Notes under the pieces: generated by a model
What the model was told of the DNA's origin: nothing
The model's input: the letters and a program-made list of their open reading frames with translations, nothing else
The model's database searches: none
In this document: piece after piece, positions 20,501 to 28,013 of the stretch
Layout of the letters: each line of letters begins with the position of its first letter
How positions within the stretch are numbered: the first letter of the stretch is position 1
Translations under genes and position numbers: made by a program
From: Rhodocyclaceae bacterium
GTDB taxonomy: Bacteria; Pseudomonadota; Gammaproteobacteria; Burkholderiales; Rhodocyclaceae
Reading direction: 5' to 3'
Assembly: GCA_019455325.1 (NCBI GenBank)
Contig: JACFMQ010000005.1
Span: 62,001-126,000 of the forward strand
DNA length: 64,000 bases

Positions 20501-20992
20501 TCAGCCGCCCCGTTGCAGCGCCATCTTCGTCGTCCGCACGAGCAGGCCGCTGTCGACGTCGAAATGCGCGTGGAAGCGCCATTCGTCGTTCGATGGATGG
20601 CCTTCGACGCGCCATTCCCAGACCTCCTCGCGCTGGCGCGGGAAGGTCGTGGTGCTGCCCGGCCGGCCGAGGATGCGCTGCACCGCTTCCTTGGTCATGC
20701 CGTTCGCCAGCTTCGCGTAGTTCTCGTCGGTCAGCGCCTGCTCGATGCGCAGCAGGATGCGGTCGGCGCCGAAGGTCAGCATGTGCGTATGCACGCCCTG
20801 CGGCTGGCGGTTGTATTCCCAGGTGACGCTGCCGTCGGCGTTGGCGTACTCGGCGGCCGGCGCGCCCATGCGCTGGCGCACTTCGGCGGCGGTGCTGACG
20901 CCGGGCTCGAAGGTGTCGAGATGGACGGCGTCGCAGCCCGGCAGGACGGCAGCGGCGAGCGACACGAGACCGGCGGCGAACTGCTTGAACAT
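20501..20992 (-). CDS. BamE/SmpA-like lipoprotein
   Basis: 163 residues. The signal sequence (MFKQFAAGLVSLAAAVLPGC) ends in a lipobox-like LPGC, so lipidation at C20 is likely. The mature part has two tandem SmpA/OmlA-like segments: EPGVSTAAEVRQRMGAP with a following W-Y pair, and NGMTKEAVQRILGRPGST with WEWRV. It resembles BamE-fold proteins but is longer than E. coli BamE (about 113 residues), so it is a relative, perhaps an envelope-maintenance lipoprotein. It is divergent from the rhodanese gene, with 58 bp between. Confidence 0.75.
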   Translation of the reverse strand: MFKQFAAGLVSLAAAVLPGCDAVHLDTFEPGVSTAAEVRQRMGAPAAEYANADGSVTWEYNRQPQGVHTHMLTFGADRILLRIEQALTDENYAKLANGMTKEAVQRILGRPGSTTTFPRQREEVWEWRVEGHPSNDEWRFHAHFDVDSGLLVRTTKMALQRGG

Positions 20993-21050
20993 GGAAGGCT
21001 TCCTTGTAGAATCGTTCGACCGATTTTCCGCAAACGACAAAGTATAGGCA

Positions 21051-21443
21051 ATGAAACACCTGACGCCGCGCGAAACGCACGCCTTCCTCGAACGGACGCC
21101 GCAGGCCCTGTTCATCGACTGCCGGAGCACCATCGAATACTACTTCGTCGGCCACCCGGTCGGCGCTATCCACGTCGCCTGGAACGACGGCGAGGACTGG
21201 GAGACCAACCCCGACTTCGTCGACGAGGTGACGCGGCTGGCCGACGGCGACCGCCGCCGGCCGGTGGCGCTGATCTGCCGCAGCGGCCGGCGCACGGTGG
21301 AGGCCGGCGAGGCGCTGGAGGCGGCCGGCTTCGCCGAGGTGATCAACGTGCTGCACGGCTTCGAGGGCGAGCGCGACGAGAACATGCACCGCAACACGCT
21401 CAACGGCTGGCGCGTCGACGGCCTGCCGTGGGAGCAGAGTTGA
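21051..21443 (+). CDS. Rhodanese-like domain protein
   Basis: 130 residues, one rhodanese domain. DCRSTIEYYFVGHPVGAIHV is the substrate-entry CH2A-type motif. The active-site loop is CRSGRRT, with the persulphide-forming cysteine at about residue 81. Family members transfer sulphane sulphur in the cytoplasm. The stop codon overlaps a TTG start of the following transporter gene (TTGA), so the two are probably translationally coupled. Confidence 0.9.
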   Translation: MKHLTPRETHAFLERTPQALFIDCRSTIEYYFVGHPVGAIHVAWNDGEDWETNPDFVDEVTRLADGDRRRPVALICRSGRRTVEAGEALEAAGFAEVINVLHGFEGERDENMHRNTLNGWRVDGLPWEQS

Positions 21444-22726
21444 GCGAGAGCCGGCGCCACCCGCCGGCGGCGCTGGCCTGGAGCGTCTGGGGCCTGGGCG
21501 CCCTGCTCTACCTGATCGGCTTCTACCAGCGCGTGGCGCCGGCGGTGATCACCGACCGGCTGATGACCGATTTCGCGCTCGGCGCCGCCGCGCTCGGCAA
21601 CCTCTCCGCGTTCTACTTCTATTCGTACGTGGCGATGCAGATCCCGACCGGCATCATCGCCGACCGCTGGGGGCCGCGCCGGCTGCTCGCCGCCGGCGCC
21701 GGCGTCGCCGCGCTCGGCACCTTCCTCTTCGCCTTCGCGCCGACCATCTTCTGGGCCAACGCCGGCCGGCTGCTGATCGGCGCCTCGGTGGCGGTGGCCT
21801 TCGTCTCGATGCTCAAGCTCGCCACGCGCTGGTTCCGGCCGAACCAGTTCGCGCTCGCCTCGGGCATCGCGCTGTTCTGCGGCGTCTGCGGCGGCGTCGT
21901 CGCCGGCGTGCCGCTGCGCCTGCTGGTCGAGTCCTTCGGCTGGCGGCCGGTGATGATGGTGACGGCGGCGCTCACCGCGCTCCTGTGCGTCGCCATCTGG
22001 CTGTTCGTGCGCGACGACCCGAGCGAGCGCGGCTACCAGAGCCACGCGCCGGCGCCGGCCGCGGGCGGCCATCACCACGCCTCGGTCTGGCATGGGCTGA
22101 TGCAGGTGCTCTCCTACCGCAACAGTTGGATCCTGGTCATCGTGCCGATCGGCGTCGCCGGCTCGGTGCTGACCTTCGCCGGCCTGTGGGGCGTGCCCTA
22201 CCTCCGGCAGGTGCACGGGCTGGAGACGAAGACGGCGGCGGCGATCACCTCGGCGCTGCTGATCGCCTGGGCGCTCGGCGGGCCGATCCTCGGCGCGCTG
22301 TCCGAGCGCATGGGCCGAAGGAAGCCGCTCTACGTGATCACCACGGTCGTCGCGCTGATCGGCTGGGGCGTCGTCATCTACCTGCCGCTGCCGGTCTGGG
22401 CGCTGACCGGCGTGCTCGTCGTCAGCGGCTTTGCCTGCGGCAACCTGATCATCGGCTTCGCCTTCGCCAAGGAATCGGTGCCGGCGCGGCTGATGGGCAC
22501 GGCCTCCGGCGTCTGCAACATGGGCCCGCTGATGGGCGGCATGTTCCTGCAGCCGGGCGTCGGCTGGATCCTCGACCGCCACTGGCTCGGCCACGCCGTC
22601 GACGGCGCCCGCGTGTACGACGCCGCCGCTTACCAGGCGGGCTTCACGCTGATGTTCGCGGCCATTGCGCTGTCGCTCGCGCTGATCCTCTTCGCGCGCG
22701 AGACGCACTGCCGGCAGATGGCCTGA
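21440..22726 (+). CDS. MFS transporter
   Basis: 428 residues if started at TTG 21440, overlapping the rhodanese stop. There are twelve hydrophobic segments. The first is WSVWGLGALLYLIGFYQRVAP, and the loop 2-3 motif appears as GIIADRWGPRRLL. The half-way loop is long and charged (RDDPSERGYQSHAPAP). The fold resembles the anion/cation symporter-type or nitrate-type MFS group, but the substrate is not predictable. No stronger start was found, since the first in-frame ATG lies well inside helix 2. The stop directly abuts the stop of a convergent gene of the restriction island. Confidence 0.85.
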   Translation: MSESRRHPPAALAWSVWGLGALLYLIGFYQRVAPAVITDRLMTDFALGAAALGNLSAFYFYSYVAMQIPTGIIADRWGPRRLLAAGAGVAALGTFLFAFAPTIFWANAGRLLIGASVAVAFVSMLKLATRWFRPNQFALASGIALFCGVCGGVVAGVPLRLLVESFGWRPVMMVTAALTALLCVAIWLFVRDDPSERGYQSHAPAPAAGGHHHASVWHGLMQVLSYRNSWILVIVPIGVAGSVLTFAGLWGVPYLRQVHGLETKTAAAITSALLIAWALGGPILGALSERMGRRKPLYVITTVVALIGWGVVIYLPLPVWALTGVLVVSGFACGNLIIGFAFAKESVPARLMGTASGVCNMGPLMGGMFLQPGVGWILDRHWLGHAVDGARVYDAAAYQAGFTLMFAAIALSLALILFARETHCRQMA

Positions 22727-23110
22727 CTAGTGTAGTGTCGGTGGTGTTTCGTTCTCGTCCTCGACGGTCTCCGCTAGCCTTTCCGCTACCTCGTTAATGT
22801 CTTGTTGGGCTTCACGGCCGGCTTCCATCATTTCGTCCGCCGTCAATGGCTTTTCGACTGGGCGCAGCTCGACACGATGGATGTTCGGGTGTCGGTCGAC
22901 GGCGTCCTGCAGGGCGACATCGATCTTACGTTGCGTTACCCCGGCGATGAGCCGTTGCGTGATGAAAAGCCGTATCACGATGATGTCGTGCGGGCCCTTC
23001 GCCATCTCCTGAATCCGGGCCGCTTCCTGGCGGAACCAGCCCCGGAATTTCAGGGGTGTGATTTCCGGCCCGGGGTTGATGATCGAATAGCGCAGTTGGC
23101 CGGAAATCAT
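22727..23110 (-). CDS. Unknown protein of the restriction-modification operon
   Basis: 127 residues, not recognised. The N-terminus is mixed alpha/beta (LRYSIINPGPEITPLKFRGW). The middle has a basic stretch (FITQRLIAGVTQRKIDVALQDAVD), and the C-terminal 45 residues are acidic and probably helical (ADEMMEAGREAQQDINEVAE). Its start overlaps the restriction enzyme stop (ATGA), and base composition is lower-GC like the rest of the operon. It is likely a subunit or accessory protein of the endonuclease. Its stop touches the MFS gene stop without any gap. Confidence 0.6.
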   Translation of the reverse strand: MISGQLRYSIINPGPEITPLKFRGWFRQEAARIQEMAKGPHDIIVIRLFITQRLIAGVTQRKIDVALQDAVDRHPNIHRVELRPVEKPLTADEMMEAGREAQQDINEVAERLAETVEDENETPPTLH

Positions 23111-24141
23111 GCCTCGGTTCCCTTGATTGCCTCGTCTGCGGGCGGCTGCGGGTCTTCGAGTTGCGTCCTAAAGAAGTCCTCGATCCGGCCGGTAAGTGTC
23201 GAATTCTTCTCGACGTGACTGGCGTAATAGATCAGCGAGGCGACGGCCGTGCGCTGCTTGAGCGGGTCCCAAAGCTCAACGATGCGCAGCAGGTCATCGG
23301 TATCCAGCGGCTTTACACCAATGTTCTCGATCAGATCGCGCACCCCGTCACGGAAGCCCAGGGCGGCAACCAAGCCCAACGCACCGCGCCGGCCGATTTC
23401 ATTGGCGAAGGCCTCCAGATCCGGGACGTCCTCTTCTTTTATCTCGAATTGCTTGACCTCGGCAGAGATAGCGAGCCGCGCCCCTTCCCAGCCGTCAATG
23501 TCGCCGACGCGCTGCAATCGCTTCGAGCCGGTACGTACCTTGTCGATTTCGATTTGAAGGTGCGGGTTGTCCGCACGTAGAAAGCCGAAAACGATCCCCT
23601 GGAAAGCGGCGCCGGTCGGCTCCCCTTTCTGTGCGGTCATTTCAAAGCTTTCGAGCAGCCAACGGAACAACGGCGGTTCGGTTTTCACCGAGGCCGGATC
23701 AAACGCTTGGCTCTTGAGTTCTGCCAACACATAATCGGCTACCCGCTGGCGCAGTGCCGCCAGTTGCTCGGCATCGAAGGTCGCCAGTGCATCAAGCCAC
23801 GGGATGTAATCCGCCCAGGCCTGCGTCGCATGCGGGGCGCAGCTCGGATAATCGAAACGCTTGTTCTCCGCCCGAAAGAAACGCTCGGCAGCGTTGTAGA
23901 ACGGTCGGAGGCTAAGCGTCCTGCCATCCGGTCGAGCCACGATCAAGGTATTGGCTCGCTTACCGCCGTTGGTCGTCGTCTGGCGCGGGAACTGGTCAAT
24001 GACGTCCTGGTAGTTCGCGGCGCCGGCGCTCGGAATGCCCAGCTCGGTATAGAGGTCGATGAAGGCCATCAGCAACCCGGCTGAGAACTTCCGGGCCGGG
24101 AATCCCGAGGTGAATTCCTCAAACAGATTATCAGGTGTCAT
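23107..24141 (-). CDS. Putative type II restriction endonuclease
   Basis: 344 residues. It follows the DNA methyltransferase gene with a 4-bp overlap, the usual R-M arrangement. A candidate PD-(D/E)xK-type motif is present: D216 in GDIDGWEG, and E228 and K230 in LAISAEVKQ. The C-terminus is helical with hydrophobic patches (IGRRGALGLVAALGFRDGV). It might belong to the SacI-type endonuclease family, but that is from memory of family style and not verified; the recognition sequence is unknown. Codon use and GC are clearly lower than the flanking chromosome. Confidence 0.7.
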   Translation of the reverse strand: MTPDNLFEEFTSGFPARKFSAGLLMAFIDLYTELGIPSAGAANYQDVIDQFPRQTTTNGGKRANTLIVARPDGRTLSLRPFYNAAERFFRAENKRFDYPSCAPHATQAWADYIPWLDALATFDAEQLAALRQRVADYVLAELKSQAFDPASVKTEPPLFRWLLESFEMTAQKGEPTGAAFQGIVFGFLRADNPHLQIEIDKVRTGSKRLQRVGDIDGWEGARLAISAEVKQFEIKEEDVPDLEAFANEIGRRGALGLVAALGFRDGVRDLIENIGVKPLDTDDLLRIVELWDPLKQRTAVASLIYYASHVEKNSTLTGRIEDFFRTQLEDPQPPADEAIKGTEA

Positions 24142-25145
24142 CGCTCACCTACCGGCAACGTAGAGAGCGGTCCGAAGGCCTCGCGAGCAAGTCCGAAATA
24201 GCCCATATCGCGATCCGTGCCGATAGCGTGATAGCCAACAGCCTCGGCAGCGGCCAGCGTCGAGCCACTGCCGGCGAACGGGTCGAACACGATACCGATA
24301 CCAAGCGGCAGCGCCCCGCGCACGACCTGGCGCATGAAGCGCTGCGGCTTGAGCGAGGGATGCGGTGCGATCTCCTTTTCGCGGCCACGGGTCGGCGAGC
24401 AGGTAATCACGTCTTTGAACGGCTCATCATCCGAAATGCGACGCAGCCCGCCGGTTCCCCAGCGGCGAAGGTTCTCGGCAGCGGTCCCCTCGAAGGGCTT
24501 GCGGAAAATGCCCCACGGCTCCCAGCATGAACGAGCCATCACGGAAACGTCGGAAAACTCTTTCTCGGCCCCCTTCGGGCGATCCCCGCCGCGCAAGGTC
24601 TGAACGAGGCGAATCAACTCGCCGCGCTTCTCAAGGCCGGCACGCTGGAAGGCGTGGAAAGTCATCGTCGAGAGCAGCGGATTCGAGGCGATGAAAATGT
24701 GCCCACCAGGCACCAAGGCACGCTGTAGCCCATAGGCCAGGGCACCAAAGAAGTTGTAAAGGCCGGCAATTTCATCCTGGGAGAGAACGGTAAAGCGCGG
24801 CAACGGCTTACGATTGGCGCCGTCGAACGATGGCGGAATCCGCCACACGCCGCCCTTGCCCTTCTTCAGCTTGTCATGGTCCTTGTCCTCGTACTCGATC
24901 AAGCCATAGGGTGGATCAGTCACGACGGCATGGATCGAGTTCGGCGGCAGCTCGGCAAGCCACTGGATAGCATCGCCCAGGATGTACGTAGCACGCTCCG
25001 AAAGGTTGGTGCGTTGTTGCTCGCCAACTTCCCGCACCTGCTCCCATAGTTCAGCTTGGCGTTCAACAAGCGTCTCGCGCCAGCTCGGGCCGCGCTGCTT
25101 GGTGCGGCGCATAGGCGTAGAGGCCGAACGTTCAAGTCGTGACAT
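24138..25145 (-). CDS. Type II DNA methyltransferase (beta-group, N6-adenine or N4-cytosine)
   Basis: 335 residues. The catalytic motif IV, VTDPPYGLIEYED, lies near residues 76-90. The SAM-binding motif I, VFDPFAGSGSTLAAAEA, lies near residue 290, preceded by HPSLKPQRFMRQVV (motif X region). This catalytic-before-SAM order defines the beta group, and DPPY favours N6-adenine. It protects host DNA against the adjoining endonuclease. The ribosome-binding site is AGGAG, 8 bp from the ATG. Its stop overlaps the endonuclease start. Confidence 0.9.
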   Translation of the reverse strand: MSRLERSASTPMRRTKQRGPSWRETLVERQAELWEQVREVGEQQRTNLSERATYILGDAIQWLAELPPNSIHAVVTDPPYGLIEYEDKDHDKLKKGKGGVWRIPPSFDGANRKPLPRFTVLSQDEIAGLYNFFGALAYGLQRALVPGGHIFIASNPLLSTMTFHAFQRAGLEKRGELIRLVQTLRGGDRPKGAEKEFSDVSVMARSCWEPWGIFRKPFEGTAAENLRRWGTGGLRRISDDEPFKDVITCSPTRGREKEIAPHPSLKPQRFMRQVVRGALPLGIGIVFDPFAGSGSTLAAAEAVGYHAIGTDRDMGYFGLAREAFGPLSTLPVGER

Positions 25146-25165
25146 GGTTTCTCCTCGTGTATGCG

Positions 25166-25504
25166 TCAGATCAATTGTTCTTGCTTCGGGCGGGTCCTGG
25201 TCTTACGCAAGGCTTCCGCGCGATCCGGGCGGGGCTTACGCAACCGCCCTGGTTCATATCCAGTAGCGTCAACCTCGAAGCGACCCAGCCCAAGCTGTTT
25301 GAGATAGGGCACGGCGGTATCGAGGGAGGCGAACAGGCGGACTTGGCCGCGCGTGCTCGACAAAGCACGCTCGACAACGCCATAACGGACGACAACGCCG
25401 AAGCCGCCACGCTGCCCGACCAGGCACGCACCGCGCACACTGCCGGCTTTCGCAAGCTCCTTGAGTGTCTGATGGCTAATGGTTTCCAGCGCTGGCCCCG
25501 TCAT
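25166..25504 (-). CDS. ParC/StbC-like plasmid-type protein
   Basis: 112 residues. The N-terminal about 75 residues (LETISHQTLKELAKAGSVRG, then GGFGVVVRYGVVERALSSTRG and GLGRFEVDATGYEP) resemble the ParC-family partition-associated proteins found on broad-host-range plasmids and integrative elements. The usual longer C-terminal part is replaced by a short basic tail (RLRKPRPDRAEALRKTRTRP). As the first gene of the R-M operon, 20 bp before the methyltransferase, it may serve as its regulator or be a relic of plasmid origin. The assignment rests on recalled similarity only. Confidence 0.55.
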   Translation of the reverse strand: MTGPALETISHQTLKELAKAGSVRGACLVGQRGGFGVVVRYGVVERALSSTRGQVRLFASLDTAVPYLKQLGLGRFEVDATGYEPGRLRKPRPDRAEALRKTRTRPKQEQLI

Positions 25505-25745
25505 CGCAAATTGCTATCGTTCAAATTGGGTGAATGATAGACACAAATAACATAAATCGCCACGGCAATTGTTGTTAAACGATATAACGAACGTCATAGG
25601 AAGCCACGCGGAATCGGATTCCCTCCCCTTTGCAGACAATTTCCCCTGTTGAGCAATAAGCCGGACGCCGAAGGCGCGCCGTAAATGGCTGCAAGCCCGT
25701 AGAGCGCCGCAGACAGGCTTTACGGCGACTTGGCCCGCTTGCGGC
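25505..25745. other. AT-rich intergenic upstream of the R-M operon
   Basis: About 240 bp without a convincing gene. The half next to the ParC-like gene is AT-rich (TTATATCG and TTATGTTATTTG on the minus strand) and probably holds the operon promoter. The half next to the Bcr/CflA gene is GC-rich, with short inverted segments such as CGCCGTAAA/TTTACGGCG around 25678-25728. It is the likely right-hand junction of an acquired segment. I saw no terminal repeats or integrase remnant. Confidence 0.4.
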
Positions 25746-26936
25746 TTAGCCGCGCCGGCTGCGCAGATAGAGCGCGGTGGCGCCGGCGCCGAGCAGCACG
25801 AAGCCGGCCATGCCCCAGGCCAGCGTCGTCGTCGACGCCCACAGGAGCGGCGCCACCAGTCCGGCGGCGAGGCCATTGACGCCGGACTGCAGGAAGGTCT
25901 GGCACGACGCGGCCAGCCCGCGCTCGTCGGCAAAGGGGTCGAGCGCCAGGAGCGTCAGCGCCGGCATGGCCAGCGACATCCCCACCGTATAGACGAACAG
26001 CGGCGCCACGCTCCACGGCACGGCCGGCGGCAGCGCGTGGCTGACCGCCAGGTTGAGGAGCGTCGCCAGCGCCATCACGGCGTAGCCGCGGCCGATGCAC
26101 TGCAGCGGCGTGAGCTTCCCCGCCAGCCGGCCGGACAGCCAACTGCCGAGCACCAGCCCGCACATCGCCGGCCCGAACAGCCAGAGGAAGGCACGCTCGG
26201 AGACGCCGAGGTGCGTCATCAGGAAGATCGGCGCCGACAGCACGTAGATGAAGAAGCCGCAGAAGTTGAGCGACAGCGCGGCGGTGACGGCGAGGAAGCT
26301 CGGCCGCGTCAGCACCTTCCAGTAGGTGCGGCCGAGATAGACCGGGTGCAGCGAGCGCCGCTTCTCGACCGGCAGCGTCTCCGGCAGCCAGCGCCAACTG
26401 ACCAGCCACAGCGCGGCGGCGAACAGCGCCATGAAGACGAACACCGAGCGCCAGCCGAACCACGAGTGCAGCCAGCCGCCGATCACCGGCGCGATCGCCG
26501 GCGCCAGCGCGAAGGTGATGGTCACGTGCGACATCAGCCGCTGCGCCGCTGCGCCGTCGTAGAGGTCGCGCACGATGGCGCGGCCGATGACGACGCCGGC
26601 GCCGGCGCTGATCCCCTGCGCCGCGCGCAGCAGCCAGAGGTGCTCGATCTTCGTGGCGAAGACGCAGCCGGCCGAGGCGATGCCGAACAGCGCCAGCGCC
26701 CAGAGGATCACCTGGCGGCGGCCGAGCGCGTCGGCGATGGCGCCGTGCCATAGCGCCATGACGGCGAACGGGATGAGGTAGGCGGAGAGCGTCTGCTGCA
26801 CCTCGATCGGCGACGCGGCGAGCGTTTCGCCGATCTCCGGGAAGGACGGCAGATAGGTGTCGATCGAGAACGGACCGAGCGCCGAGAGCGTGGCGAGCAG
26901 CAGCGCGAAGCTGCGGTCGGAGAGGCGGCGGGTCAT
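25746..26936 (-). CDS. Bcr/CflA-type drug resistance MFS transporter
   Basis: 396 residues with twelve membrane segments. The first helix contains LGPFSIDTYLPSFPEIG, characteristic of Bcr/CflA proteins. The loop 2-3 motif is GAIADALGRRQVIL, and the helix 5 antiporter motif is GRAIVRDL followed by APAIAPVIGGW. It is a proton-driven exporter of small hydrophobic drugs, such as bicyclomycin, in the inner membrane; substrate not defined. It is transcribed alone. A palindromic repeat lies immediately upstream. Confidence 0.92.
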   Translation of the reverse strand: MTRRLSDRSFALLLATLSALGPFSIDTYLPSFPEIGETLAASPIEVQQTLSAYLIPFAVMALWHGAIADALGRRQVILWALALFGIASAGCVFATKIEHLWLLRAAQGISAGAGVVIGRAIVRDLYDGAAAQRLMSHVTITFALAPAIAPVIGGWLHSWFGWRSVFVFMALFAAALWLVSWRWLPETLPVEKRRSLHPVYLGRTYWKVLTRPSFLAVTAALSLNFCGFFIYVLSAPIFLMTHLGVSERAFLWLFGPAMCGLVLGSWLSGRLAGKLTPLQCIGRGYAVMALATLLNLAVSHALPPAVPWSVAPLFVYTVGMSLAMPALTLLALDPFADERGLAASCQTFLQSGVNGLAAGLVAPLLWASTTTLAWGMAGFVLLGAGATALYLRSRRG

Positions 26937-26949
26937 GGATGAACACCTA

Positions 26950-27039
26950 CCGCAGAGGCGCAGAGGCGCAGAGGTAACGCAGAGAAATGCCTTGCCTCGG
27001 TTTTCCTCTGCGAATCTCTGCGTCTCTGCGCCTCTGCGG
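26950..27039. repeat. GCAGAGGC-based palindromic repeat
   Basis: The left arm is a tandem of CCGCAGAGG/CGCAGAGG units (26950-26974). The right arm is the inverse, with CCTCTGCG, TCTCTGCG and CTCTGCGCCTCTGCGG units (27005-27039). The arms can form a long imperfect hairpin around about 30 bases. Similar CGCAGAG-rich palindromes occur scattered in many proteobacterial genomes. Placement is intergenic, between two minus-strand transporter genes. Confidence 0.75.
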
Positions 27040-27054
27040 TGGACGTTAGTCTTC

Positions 27055-28008
27055 TCACACCACCCCCCGCCGGCACGCGCGCACGCCGATGACGACGCCG
27101 ACGACGAGCAGCGCGATGCCGCCGGCGCTCGCCGTGTCCGGCCATTCGCCGCGCAGCGCGTAGGCGAAGGCCAGTCCGAACAGCGTCTCGAAGACGATCA
27201 TCTGGCCGGTGAGCGTCGGCGGCAGCTCGCGGCTGGCGACGTTCCAGAACAGCGTGCCGAGCCACGAGGCGACCAGCCCGAGCGCCGCCATCAGCGCCAC
27301 GTAGCGCAGCGGATCGGCGCCGAGCGGCCAGTCGTGGCCCGGCAGCCAGGCCAGCGCGATAAACGCGGCGAGCGCCGGCGGCAGCGTCGCCAGCCCCTGC
27401 GCGGTCGCCCAGGCGGTCATCGACAGGCCGGGGCGGCGGGCGATCCAGGCGGCGTTGCGCAGCGGATACCAGGTCCAGCAGAAGAGCGCGAAGAGCGCGC
27501 CGGCGATGCCCAGCAGGTAGTCGCCGCCGGCCGCGTCGCCGGCGGCGCGGCCGAACTCGCGGCCGTGGATCAGCGCCAGCCCGCCGGCGATGACGACGAG
27601 CGGCAGCGCCAGCCGCCGCCAGCGCACCTGCTTGTCGATGAGGTTGCCGCTGACGGCGATGACCACCGGCAGCGTGCCGATGATCGCCGCCGTCATCGGC
27701 GCCCCGGCGTGCTGCGCGGCGAAGGCGATGCCGCAGTAGTAGAGCAGGTTGCCGACCAACGCCAGTTCCAGCGCCTTCTTCCAGTCGGCGGCGGCGAGCG
27801 CGGCCAGCCGGCGGCGGTCGAGCCAGGCCGGCAGCAGCACGATCAGGCCGAAGGCGAGGTAGCGGCCGGCGGAGAGCGCCAGCGGCGAGTACGCGGGCAG
27901 CAGCGTCGGCACCGAGAAGATCATGCCCCAGCACAGGCCGGCGGCCATGGCGCCGGCGACGCCGACGGACAGGCGGGGCGCGCGCCCCGCGGCGGCAAGC
28001 GCGGTCAT
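27055..28008 (-). CDS. EamA/DMT-superfamily transporter
   Basis: 317 residues with ten hydrophobic segments in two EamA repeats (about 15-145 and 165-310). The second repeat ends with the pattern LTGQMIVFETLFGLAFAY, corresponding to the usual E-P-V-A-A motif of drug/metabolite transporters. Substrate unknown. It starts 6 bp after the comM stop and is likely co-transcribed with comM. Confidence 0.88.
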   Translation of the reverse strand: MTALAAAGRAPRLSVGVAGAMAAGLCWGMIFSVPTLLPAYSPLALSAGRYLAFGLIVLLPAWLDRRRLAALAAADWKKALELALVGNLLYYCGIAFAAQHAGAPMTAAIIGTLPVVIAVSGNLIDKQVRWRRLALPLVVIAGGLALIHGREFGRAAGDAAGGDYLLGIAGALFALFCWTWYPLRNAAWIARRPGLSMTAWATAQGLATLPPALAAFIALAWLPGHDWPLGADPLRYVALMAALGLVASWLGTLFWNVASRELPPTLTGQMIVFETLFGLAFAYALRGEWPDTASAGGIALLVVGVVIGVRACRRGVV

Positions 28009-28013
28009 CGGGC

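Noticed and set aside
23107-24141. Firm assignment of the endonuclease to a named specificity such as GAGCTC
   Set aside because: Only a possible PD-(D/E)xK motif and vague family resemblance are visible; specificity needs a database search or methylome data.
26950-27039. CRISPR array
   Set aside because: The repeated 8-9 bp units are adjacent and arranged as an inverted repeat, with no unique spacers and no cas genes.
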